A stretch of DNA of 5,653 bases, taken from positions 1 through 5,653 of the forward strand of contig JAFPYQ010000332.1 of NCBI GenBank assembly GCA_017394475.1. The letters are read 5' to 3'. The notes under the pieces are model-generated. The model saw nothing but the letters and a program-made list of their open reading frames with translations, did not search any database and was not told the DNA's origin. The position numbers and the translations under genes are program-made. Origin of the DNA: Oscillospiraceae bacterium. Its GTDB lineage: Bacteria; Bacillota; Clostridia; Oscillospirales; Ruminococcaceae. Each line of letters begins with the position of its first letter. Position 1 is the stretch's first letter. Below, piece after piece: positions 1-5,443 of the stretch.

Positions 1-1
1 A

Positions 2-571
2 AAGGTGGGCGTTGAAGCACCGTATATCCTTTGTCCACACTCCATGTCGGGGATAGAGGCGATCCTCTGGGCGCAGAAATACCCTTATGAGGTGGAAGCG
101 ATCGTCGGACTGGATATGAGTACCCCGAAGGGCTTTACCGAAGAGGAGCTTGCAGATGGCAGAAAGACAATGATCGCTCTCTATACATTCCTCAGAGAAT
201 CTGGACTTGGACGACTTGTGCTGACTGACAGCACGTTTCCGGATCACTATGACCAGCACGAAAGGGAAATCTACAAGGCTTTGACATTCAGAAATTTTGC
301 CAACAAAAACGTTGAAGATGAGATAACACATCTTGCAGATGCTATCGAGGAGATCAACTCTGCCGACAAGCCCGACATTCCGACCCTGATGTTCTTGTCC
401 GACGGCAAGGAGACAGGCGGTCAGATGTGGATAGACGCAATGCACGACTACGCCGATGGTCTTACAAATGCACAGGTGATAGAGCTTGACTGCGGTCATA
501 TGGTAACTACGGAAAAGCCTGATGAGATAGCCGAGGCTATGAGAGAATTTATCGCAGTGCTTGACAAATGA
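2..571 (+). CDS. Alpha/beta-fold hydrolase, 3' part (5' end outside window)
   Basis: This is the C-terminal 189 residues of an alpha/beta-hydrolase; the frame is open to the window edge, so the true start lies upstream. A GTG at 5 could be read as a start, but it would sit only a few residues before the nucleophile elbow and lose the first strands of the fold, so truncation by the window is far more likely. Numbering from that GTG, the elbow is P-H-S-M-S-G (11-16) with Ser13 as probable nucleophile; the usual first Gly of GxSxG is Pro here. Asp133 in the LSDGKE stretch and His165 in the CGHMVTTEKPDEIA stretch are in the expected places for the other triad members. The family normally has about 270-320 residues, so roughly 90-120 are missing. 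The substrate cannot be told from sequence. No signal peptide can be judged. The gene is followed by its own terminator and is probably transcriptionally separate from what follows. Confidence 0.85.
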   Translation, partial: KVGVEAPYILCPHSMSGIEAILWAQKYPYEVEAIVGLDMSTPKGFTEEELADGRKTMIALYTFLRESGLGRLVLTDSTFPDHYDQHEREIYKALTFRNFANKNVEDEITHLADAIEEINSADKPDIPTLMFLSDGKETGGQMWIDAMHDYADGLTNAQVIELDCGHMVTTEKPDEIAEAMREFIAVLDK

Positions 572-674
572 CCATAGCCTATTGGTATACCCGATTTCCG
601 TTCCGCATAAGTCGCTATCGGAATTATGGAGCGTTCCACGACAGGCAGATACCCAAAAGGCACACACTACCCGT

Positions 675-710
675 AAGCGTTCTCTCTGAGCTTTCAGAGA
701 GAGCTTTTTT
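675..710 (+). terminator. Intrinsic terminator after the hydrolase gene
   Basis: A perfect 9-bp stem, TCTCTCTGA (681-689) with TCAGAGAGA (694-702), encloses a GCTT loop. It can be lengthened by AAGC (675-678) pairing with GCTT (703-706), leaving a two-base bulge. It is followed at once by six T residues (705-710). This is a classic rho-independent terminator for the + strand; no T-tract is present for the opposite strand. Confidence 0.85.
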
Positions 711-719
711 CAGAATATC

Positions 720-788
720 CTTAGTTATATTGTGCGGAGTGTCCGATCTGCAGCCCGGTACTTCATTTTCCGGGATACTTTAACTAAG
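720..788 (+). other. Possible three-stem folded element
   Basis: An outer inverted repeat, CTTAGTTA (720-727) with TAACTAAG (781-788), encloses two smaller hairpins: CGGA/TCCG with a 3-nt loop (735-745), and CCCGG/CCGGG (754-758 with 770-774). Together they could form a three-way junction. The strand is nominal, since inverted repeats fold on both. It lies after a terminator and before the next promoter, so it is not obviously in either main transcript. It matches no riboswitch class known to me, and chance pairing is a real possibility. Confidence 0.25.
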
Positions 789-822
789 CCATCTGGCAAG
801 ACCCGTCTCCGTGATTTTATAC

Positions 823-851
823 TTGATTATTTTCTTTTGTTGTGGTAAAAT
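823..851 (+). promoter_or_regulatory. Sigma-A type promoter with extended -10 for the small-gene pair
   Basis: A -35 box TTGATT (823-828) and a -10 box TAAAAT (846-851) are separated by exactly 17 bp. A TG dinucleotide at 843-844, one base before the -10, gives the extended -10 form common in Gram-positive bacteria. The predicted transcription start is near 858, giving a leader of about 36 nt before the ATG at 894. Transcripts may continue through both small genes into the operon starting at 1459, because no terminator is seen between them. Confidence 0.65.
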
Positions 852-893
852 GTATATATCGGTCTTATAAACTATATCAGAAACATTTTTGCT

Positions 894-1079
894 ATGAAAA
901 AGATCATTAAAACAATACTCTATATTATAGCTTTGGCAGCTGTCTTTGTACTTGTATATGTTCTGTCTTCATCTCATGAGGTAACGAATACCGTGGTGAA
1001 GATCGGAAAGATTATCTTTTTTACAGTGGTGTTTGGGATATTGTTTTATTTGGGGATGAAATACGGCGGCGATGACTGA
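894..1079 (+). CDS. Small hydrophobic membrane protein, copy 1 (61 aa)
   Basis: I do not recognise this family. The 61-residue protein starts with a short basic end (MKKIIK), followed by a membrane segment at about residues 4-25, a short polar loop (SSSHEVTNTVVKIGK) and a second membrane segment at about 37-54. It ends in the charged tail MKYGGDD. A two-pass membrane hairpin is predicted, with no catalytic residues visible. There is no clear Shine-Dalgarno sequence before the ATG; the leader ends TTTTGCT directly at the start codon, exactly as in the next gene. The downstream gene is a longer paralogue with the same N- and C-terminal patterns, which supports this being a real gene. A role as a toxin, holin or membrane-complex subunit cannot be shown from the sequence. 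Confidence 0.6.
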   Translation: MKKIIKTILYIIALAAVFVLVYVLSSSHEVTNTVVKIGKIIFFTVVFGILFYLGMKYGGDD

Positions 1080-1088
1080 TACCGTGAC
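1071..1088. repeat. 18-bp direct repeat, copy A (over the stop of small gene 1)
   Basis: GATGACTGATACCGTGAC occurs here and, without mismatch, at 1417-1434. In both places it encodes the final Asp residue or residues and the TGA stop, then continues into the non-coding gap. The upstream GATGAAATACGG (1055-1066 and 1398-1409) is also shared. The repeat marks the right end of a duplicated unit that contains promoter, leader and gene. Confidence 0.85.
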
Positions 1089-1099
1089 TAATGCGATGC

Positions 1100-1108
1100 T
1101 GTGATAAT
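1100..1108 (+). promoter_or_regulatory. Extended -10 element before small gene 2
   Basis: TG at 1100-1101 is followed after one base by GATAAT (1103-1108), the counterpart of the TG-G-TAAAAT of the first copy. No good -35 is found 16-18 bp upstream, so activity would depend on the extended -10. The shared block TATCGGTCT begins six bases after the -10 in both copies (857-865 and 1114-1122), placing it across the predicted transcription start each time. This positional match is the main reason to accept a second promoter. Confidence 0.4.
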
Positions 1109-1143
1109 ATATGTATCGGTCTCATATATGTGACAATTTTGCT

Positions 1144-1425
1144 ATGAATAAGAACATAAAAATAATACTCTGTATAATAGTTGCGATAGTAGTCTTTGCT
1201 ATCATATTTGTCCTTCCTTCGTCCCCTGAGGCAGTGAGTCAAGCGTTTTATACCGGAGAGATCATCTTTATCATACTTGTAGCTCTGATAGCAGTCCTTG
1301 ATTCGCTCTGTAAGTCGGATGGGGACAAAAATACCGCGGCAGATATCGGGAAGATCATCTTTTGCGCAGCGATCTTGATCATATGGAGCTATGTGGAGAT
1401 GAAATACGGTCCCTTTGATGACTGA
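1144..1425 (+). CDS. Small hydrophobic membrane protein, copy 2 (93 aa)
   Basis: This paralogue of the preceding small gene starts at the ATG (1144) that aligns with the start of copy 1. An in-frame ATG at 1111 would add 11 residues, but the equivalent upstream ATG in copy 1 runs into a stop codon, so that region is leader. The protein begins MNKNIKIILC, has hydrophobic segments at about residues 4-24, 43-57 and 70-84, and ends MKYGPFDD. Between the regions matching copy 1 lies about 31 extra residues, including the polar stretch CKSDGDKNT. The pattern G-x-IIF appears twice (TGEIIF and IGKIIF), suggesting that a membrane segment was duplicated internally. Three membrane passes would put the two protein ends on opposite sides, unlike copy 1. 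No Shine-Dalgarno sequence is seen. Function is unknown. Confidence 0.6.
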   Translation: MNKNIKIILCIIVAIVVFAIIFVLPSSPEAVSQAFYTGEIIFIILVALIAVLDSLCKSDGDKNTAADIGKIIFCAAILIIWSYVEMKYGPFDD

Positions 1426-1434
1426 TACCGTGAC
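1417..1434. repeat. 18-bp direct repeat, copy B (over the stop of small gene 2)
   Basis: Second perfect copy of GATGACTGATACCGTGAC, again starting just before the stop codon of the small gene. After it only 24 bp remain before the ATPase gene, so any separate promoter for the operon would have to lie within or upstream of this repeat. Confidence 0.85.
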
Positions 1435-1458
1435 AAAGACTATAGTAAGGGTCGGAAT

Positions 1459-2442
1459 ATGGATAAACAGGAAATTCGCCGCAAGGCTTACGAAAATATA
1501 GAAAAAAGGCGTGCAGCCGCTCAGAGCGCTGCTCTGGAAAGGGAACGGGAAGTCACTGGGAAGTATCCCGAAATAGCCGAGTACCGTGCCGAGATGGCGC
1601 GCACCGCATCGGAGCTCACATCGGCGATAATCAGGCGCTCAAAGGACACATCTGCGGCAGTGGAGAGCATAAAGAACACAAATCAGGCGGCGGCAAAGGC
1701 CATAGCCGATACGCTGCGCGCTGCGGGGCTGCCCGAGGACTATCTCAGCATAAAATACTACTGCCCTGCCTGCCATGACAAAGGCTACACCGCAGACGGC
1801 GGCTTATGTGACTGCCTGCGCCGTGAGATAAGCAGGATCGCCGTGGATGAGCTGAACAGATCGGCTAATATCCCCTTTGCGGATTTTGAGCATTTCAACG
1901 TGTCCCTCCATGAGGGGGAAGTGTTCAAGGGCGTGAATGTCTGCAAGATCATCGGGAAGGCCTATGATACGGCAAGGGAATATGCGGAGAACTTTACCGT
2001 CAATTCCCCGAGCCTGCTGATGATAGGCAATTCGGGACTTGGCAAGACCCACCTTTCCATGGCCATAGCAAGGGAAGTCACCATCAAGGGCTACAGTGTG
2101 GTATACGGCTCTGCCATAAATCAGCTGCGCTCGCTGGATCAGGAGTTTTTCCGCGATAAGAAAAGCGACACCCTTGATGTCCTGCTGAACTGCGACCTGC
2201 TGATAATGGATGATCTGGGTTCGGAGTACAATCTGCCGTCAAGCGAGGCAAATCTCTACAACCTTATCAATTCAAGGATAAATTCCGGCAGGCCTATGAT
2301 AATCAGCACCAATCTCGACCAGACATCGCTGCAGGACAAATATGACCAGCGCATCTGTTCAAGGCTGATGTTCAATTTCCGGCAGGTGGTATTTTTCGGC
2401 CAGGATGCACGCAAGAAGCTGGGCTCACGGGATAACGGCTGA
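1459..2442 (+). CDS. DnaC-like AAA+ ATPase (putative helicase loader), 327 aa
   Basis: This protein belongs to the DnaC/IstB-type branch of AAA+ ATPases, whose members load the replicative helicase or assist transposases. Residues 1-90 are charged and Ala/Glu/Arg-rich, probably helical or coiled coil, as in helicase-binding N-terminal regions. A cysteine cluster C102-x2-C105 and C117-x-C119 may hold zinc. The ATPase core follows, with Walker A GNSGLGKTH (190-198), Walker B LLIMDD (247-252), sensor 1 at Asn285 in IISTN, and a QRICSR stretch (297-302) containing the likely arginine finger. No transposase lies nearby, so a replication role is preferred over an IstB role. The length fits the chromosomal DnaC-like proteins of Clostridia. 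AAGG (1447-1450) is placed correctly as a ribosome-binding site for the ATG. It opens a five-gene operon, and the next gene starts 18 bp after its stop. Whether it is the main loader of this organism is inference. Confidence 0.85.
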   Translation: MDKQEIRRKAYENIEKRRAAAQSAALEREREVTGKYPEIAEYRAEMARTASELTSAIIRRSKDTSAAVESIKNTNQAAAKAIADTLRAAGLPEDYLSIKYYCPACHDKGYTADGGLCDCLRREISRIAVDELNRSANIPFADFEHFNVSLHEGEVFKGVNVCKIIGKAYDTAREYAENFTVNSPSLLMIGNSGLGKTHLSMAIAREVTIKGYSVVYGSAINQLRSLDQEFFRDKKSDTLDVLLNCDLLIMDDLGSEYNLPSSEANLYNLINSRINSGRPMIISTNLDQTSLQDKYDQRICSRLMFNFRQVVFFGQDARKKLGSRDNG

Positions 2443-2460
2443 CAGGGACGGGATGCAGGA

Positions 2461-3267
2461 ATGGAATATTTCATAAAAGGCAATGATATCATCCTTAAAC
2501 GGGAAGATCTGGATCTGAGGCAGACCCTTGACTGCGGTCAGGCTTTCAGGTGGGAGGAGATACCCTCCGCCTATGAACAGACCTTCACGGGATATCGCGG
2601 CAAAATGCCCCTGACAGTATCCCAGGATCACGACAGGATCATATTCCATGACACATCCGAGGATGATCTCCGTGATATATGGGCGGGGTATTTCGACCTT
2701 GAAACGGACTATTCGGCACTCAAAGAGCGCTTTTCCGAGGATGAGCATCTGAAAAGGGCGATAGAGTTCGCTCCGGGCATACGCATACTAAGGCAGCTGC
2801 CGGAGGAAACTCTCATCTCATTCATTATTTCACAGAACAACAACATCCCCCGTATAAAGGGGATAATAAACAGGCTGTGTGAGATATACGGCGGCTTTCC
2901 CGAAATATCCGAGATGGGGGAGTCGGATGAAGATACACTGTCACCCCTCAGAGCGGGGTTCCGCACAAAGTATCTGCTGGACTGTGTACAAAAAGTCAAC
3001 AGTGGTGAGGTATCCACGGACAGCATATACGATATGTCCCTTGAAGAAGGCTCTGAGTATCTCAAACAGATAAAGGGCGTAGGGGAGAAGGTGGCAAAGT
3101 GCGTTCTACTTTTCGGGTACCACAAAATGGATGCCTATCCCATAGATGTGTGGATAAAAAGAGTGAACGAGCAATACTATCCCCACGGGCTGCCCGGCTG
3201 CATAAAGGGCTTTGAGGGCGCTGCCCAGCAGTATCTGTTCTATTATATTCGTAGTAACGGCGTATAG
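2461..3267 (+). CDS. ogg: 8-oxoguanine DNA glycosylase/AP lyase (OGG1 type), 268 aa
   Basis: This base-excision repair enzyme is expected to remove 8-oxoguanine opposite C and to cut the resulting abasic site. The N-terminal domain carries the OGG signature LRQTLDCGQAFRW (19-31). The helical domain has SFIISQNNN (120-128), corresponding to the Asn-rich turn that inspects the opposite strand, and GFRTKYL (166-172), which fits the GYRxKY pattern of the family. The helix-hairpin-helix is IKGVGEKVAKC (204-214): Lys210 matches the Schiff-base lysine (Lys249 of human OGG1), and Asp229 in YPIDVW matches the catalytic Asp268. All key residues are present, so activity is likely. The length is typical of bacterial OGG1-like proteins, shorter than the human enzyme. 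The GGGACGGG stretch before the ATG can serve as ribosome-binding site. It sits between the DnaC-like gene and cheW with short gaps, so it is probably co-transcribed. Confidence 0.9.
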   Translation: MEYFIKGNDIILKREDLDLRQTLDCGQAFRWEEIPSAYEQTFTGYRGKMPLTVSQDHDRIIFHDTSEDDLRDIWAGYFDLETDYSALKERFSEDEHLKRAIEFAPGIRILRQLPEETLISFIISQNNNIPRIKGIINRLCEIYGGFPEISEMGESDEDTLSPLRAGFRTKYLLDCVQKVNSGEVSTDSIYDMSLEEGSEYLKQIKGVGEKVAKCVLLFGYHKMDAYPIDVWIKRVNEQYYPHGLPGCIKGFEGAAQQYLFYYIRSNGV

Positions 3268-3274
3268 AACGCCG
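3258..3274 (+). other. Small hairpin over the ogg stop codon, next to the cheW ribosome-binding site
   Basis: CGGCGT (3258-3263) and ACGCCG (3269-3274) form a perfect 6-bp stem with the loop ATAGA, which contains the ogg stop codon TAG. No T-tract follows, so it is not a terminator. It ends two bases before the AGGTGAT Shine-Dalgarno sequence of cheW and could help set translation between the two genes, but chance cannot be excluded. Confidence 0.4.
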
Positions 3275-3286
3275 ACAGGTGATAAC

Positions 3287-3769
3287 ATGGCAGAAGATTT
3301 TTTGAAATACCTCACCTTTGAGGTGGCATCTCAGCTCTATGCCATAAGCATAGATAAAGTAAGGGAGATCATAACAGGCTGTGACTCCATAACCACCGTT
3401 CCCGGCTTTCCTCATTTTGCCAGGGGTATAATACATCTGCGCGGCAACGTGGTGCCTATAACCGACCTGCGCAGGCGCTTTCGTATCGAGGGCGATGTAT
3501 CGGGTGACGGGTGCATCATAGTTACGGAATGTGAGGGCGCCCGTACCGAGCTTGTGGGCTTTGCCGCAGACAAGGTCAACGCCGTGCTGGATTTTGAGAC
3601 AAGTGAGATAAAACAGCCCCCCACCCTTATCAGGGGAGCTGACTATATCAGCGGCATAATAAAGGTAAAGGGTCAGATCATACTTATACTCGATCCCATC
3701 CTGCTGCTCTCCCCGGGGGCACGGGCGGAGATAGAAAAGGCTCTTTCCGAAGGCAGCGGATCACTATGA
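3287..3769 (+). CDS. cheW: CheW-like chemotaxis adaptor protein, 160 aa
   Basis: A single-domain CheW protein; CheW bridges chemoreceptors to the kinase CheA at the inner face of the membrane. It shows the family pattern throughout: KYLTFEVASQLYAISIDKV near the start (7-25), TVPGFPHFARGIIHLRG (37-53) with the conserved Pro, Gly and RG, VVPITDL (55-61), ADKVNAVLDF (94-103), and YISGIIKVKGQIILILD (120-136). The length is normal for CheW. The start at 3287 is chosen because AGGTGAT lies just upstream and the CheW fold begins at once. A longer frame from 3212 would overlap the ogg gene and add unrelated residues. Its stop overlaps the cobS start as ATGA, so the two are probably translationally coupled. 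No cheA, receptor or flagellar gene is seen in the window, so its partner must lie elsewhere or it serves another signalling or scaffold role. Confidence 0.88.
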   Translation: MAEDFLKYLTFEVASQLYAISIDKVREIITGCDSITTVPGFPHFARGIIHLRGNVVPITDLRRRFRIEGDVSGDGCIIVTECEGARTELVGFAADKVNAVLDFETSEIKQPPTLIRGADYISGIIKVKGQIILILDPILLLSPGARAEIEKALSEGSGSL

Positions 3770-4536
3770 GCCCGATCATAAATTCACTGTTTACATCATT
3801 TTCCCTCTACTCGCGGATACCCGTTCCCCAGACCGAGTGGAAGGAGGAAAACAGAAGGTATGTGCTGTCATTCTTCCCGCTGGTAGGGGCAGTTACGGGG
3901 GCTCTGGAATATCTGCTGTTCAGATCTTTCCCCCTTACATCACACGGGCTGCTGTATGCGGTGCTGTCTGCCGTTATCCCTGTGGTGATAACAGGCGGCA
4001 TACATCTTGACGGGTTCTGCGATGTCAATGATGCCCTTGCATCCTACGCACCCCCGGAAAAGGCACTGGAGATAATGCACGATCCCCACATCGGGTCATT
4101 CGCCATAATAAGGCTGTGCCTGTATCTGCTGATGCAGTGTGCATTTTTCCACTCCCTTACACTGTGTGCAGACCCCGCAAAAGCCTGCCTTGTGGTGTGC
4201 GCCGGATATGTGCTGTCAAGGGCGCTCAGTGCGGTCTGCGTGTTCACCTTCAGGTGTGTGTCCAAGGGGATGCTGGAAACGGTGAACAACAGACGGAAGA
4301 CGAATCTCGCCGTATCCGTGATATGGGCGGTGCTCTCATCTGCGCTGATGATATATATATCCCCTGCCTGCGGCGGTGCAGCCGTGCTGTGCTCTCTGGG
4401 GGTGGTGACTTACTACCGCCTTATGAGCTACAAGCGCTTCGGGGGGATAAACGGCGACCTTGCGGGATGGTTTTTGCAGATGTGTGAGATATTCATTCTC
4501 GGTGCAGCGGCGGTGATGGGATATTTCTATGGATAA
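3766..4536 (+). CDS. cobS: Adenosylcobinamide-GDP ribazoletransferase (cobalamin synthase), 256 aa
   Basis: CobS joins adenosylcobinamide-GDP with alpha-ribazole or its phosphate, completing the lower (nucleotide) loop of vitamin B12; it is an integral membrane enzyme. The family motifs are all visible: SRIPVP (16-21), the Asp-rich GGIHLDGFCDVNDAL (77-91), likely metal-binding, EIMHDPHIGSFAI (102-114) and FGGINGDLAGWFLQMCE (225-241). Six or seven hydrophobic segments are predicted, roughly at 34-52, 62-78, 114-133, 138-160, 183-199, 203-218 and 239-255. The length is normal. The start overlaps the cheW stop as ATGA, and the Shine-Dalgarno is weak, so translation probably depends on coupling. 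No other B12 gene (cobU, cobT, cobC, cobD) and no obvious B12 riboswitch lies in the window, so its usual partners must be elsewhere. Confidence 0.93.
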   Translation: MSPIINSLFTSFSLYSRIPVPQTEWKEENRRYVLSFFPLVGAVTGALEYLLFRSFPLTSHGLLYAVLSAVIPVVITGGIHLDGFCDVNDALASYAPPEKALEIMHDPHIGSFAIIRLCLYLLMQCAFFHSLTLCADPAKACLVVCAGYVLSRALSAVCVFTFRCVSKGMLETVNNRRKTNLAVSVIWAVLSSALMIYISPACGGAAVLCSLGVVTYYRLMSYKRFGGINGDLAGWFLQMCEIFILGAAAVMGYFYG

Positions 4537-5443
4537 GTATACCGGGCGTTGTCTGGAGCTTGCAAAAGAGGCAGCAGAGCGGGGAGAGATACCCGTGGGC
4601 GCTGTGGTGGTGCGGCTCTCCGACGGCAGGATAATAGGCGAGGGCAGCAATGAGTGTGAAGAAAAGCGGCTGCCGACGTTCCATGCGGAAATGAACGCCA
4701 TAATCGCCGCCTGCCGCTTCAAGGGCGGCTGGCGGCTGGATGACTGTGTGCTATACACCTCCCTTGAACCCTGTGCCATGTGCGCGGGGGCAGCCCTCAA
4801 TTCACATATCAAAACAGTGTATTTCGGTGCAAGGGACACATCCGGGAGAGGGGCATCGGCACTGCTGCGTTCTGCGGAATATCTGCGCGAGGACGAATGC
4901 AGCAGGATATTGAAGGATTTTTTCAGAAAGAGAAGAATGACAGTGGATAATATCAGACTTATTGAGGCAGTTTCAGACGATCAGCTCCGTACAGTGGCTG
5001 AGATAGCCGATGAGATATGGCATGAGCACTTCCCGAAGATAATAGGTGCGGGTCAGACCGATTACATGGTGGATAAATTCTGCACTTTTGAGGCGGAAAA
5101 GGAGAATATTGAAAAAGAGGGCTATATCTACTACAAGATCAAGAAGGGCGCGGATGATCTGGGATATACTGCCATAAAGCCCGACGGAGACAGGCTGTTC
5201 CTTTCAAAGTTATATCTGCGGCAGCAATACCGCGGAAAGGGCTATTCACGGCAGGTGCTGGAGCTGCATAGGAAATATGCCGCAGAGCATGGCTTCAGTG
5301 CGATATGGCTCACTGTAAACAGGGGCAATGACATCGCCATCAGGGCTTATGAGGGACTGGGCTTTGACAGGATAGGCAGCGGTGTTGCGGACATCGGCGG
5401 CGGATATGTTATGGATGACTATTATTTTGAGATAAAAGTATAA
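4529..5443 (+). CDS. TadA-like nucleoside deaminase fused to a GNAT N-acetyltransferase, 304 aa
   Basis: The N-terminal domain (1-136) is a TadA-type zinc deaminase: EIPVGAVVV (20-28), HAEMNAI (52-58) with zinc ligand His52 and proton-shuttling Glu54, PCAMCAG (81-87) with zinc ligands Cys82 and Cys85, and the family end DFFRKRR (130-136). TadA makes inosine at the wobble base of tRNA-Arg(ACG). This copy lacks about 12 residues, including the NHRVE-like segment, after GARD (100-103), so the substrate is uncertain. From Met137 a complete GNAT domain follows: LFLSKLYLRQQYRGKGYS (223-240) includes the acetyl-CoA loop, then LTVNRGND (261-268), AYEGLGF (273-279) and DIGGGYVMDD (288-297). This resembles stand-alone GNAT proteins that begin at the equivalent of Met137. 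The gene overlaps cobS by 8 bp, with GGTGATGGG upstream as ribosome-binding site. The fusion could be real or due to a one-base insertion at the junction (see findings). The acetyl acceptor is unknown. Confidence 0.85.
   Translation: MDKYTGRCLELAKEAAERGEIPVGAVVVRLSDGRIIGEGSNECEEKRLPTFHAEMNAIIAACRFKGGWRLDDCVLYTSLEPCAMCAGAALNSHIKTVYFGARDTSGRGASALLRSAEYLREDECSRILKDFFRKRRMTVDNIRLIEAVSDDQLRTVAEIADEIWHEHFPKIIGAGQTDYMVDKFCTFEAEKENIEKEGYIYYKIKKGADDLGYTAIKPDGDRLFLSKLYLRQQYRGKGYSRQVLELHRKYAAEHGFSAIWLTVNRGNDIAIRAYEGLGFDRIGSGVADIGGGYVMDDYYFEIKV

Larger units (their letters stand above)
572..893. other. 322-bp intergenic region without a convincing gene
   Basis: This stretch separates the hydrolase gene from the small membrane-protein genes. 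It contains an intrinsic terminator (675-710), a possible multi-stem folded element (720-788) and a promoter (823-851). A 71-codon frame starting at 568 runs across the terminator hairpin, matches nothing recognisable and was not accepted as a gene. From about 811 onward the base composition becomes clearly AT-rich, as expected for a promoter region. Confidence 0.6.

Noticed and set aside
568..783. 71-codon + strand frame overlapping the hydrolase stop as ATGA
   Set aside because: It runs through the intrinsic terminator at 675-710, has an unusual Arg/Tyr-rich composition, resembles no known family and has no sign of coding constraint.
1111..1143. Longer start for the second small protein (11 extra residues)
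   Set aside because: The equivalent upstream ATG in the first copy meets a stop codon before the gene, and these bases match the conserved leader, so the ATG at 1144 is preferred.
1021..1242. 73-codon minus-strand frame across the two small genes
   Set aside because: It is antisense to both duplicated genes and their promoter, with a low-complexity Tyr/Arg-rich product and no family resemblance.
1418..1446. Promoter candidate ATGACT-17 bp-TATAGT directly before the DnaC-like gene
   Set aside because: The predicted start would be about 5 nt before the ATG and would cut off the ribosome-binding site. The -35 also lies inside the 18-bp repeat, which is explained by the duplication. It remains possible but weak.
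3212..3286. Extended N-terminus for CheW
   Set aside because: It would overlap the conserved end of the OGG protein. The CheW fold starts right after the ATG at 3287, which has a good ribosome-binding site.
4336..4839. 167-codon minus-strand frame across the cobS/deaminase boundary
   Set aside because: It is a shadow of two well-supported + strand genes, and its translation is Ser/Arg/Pro-rich without any recognisable motif.
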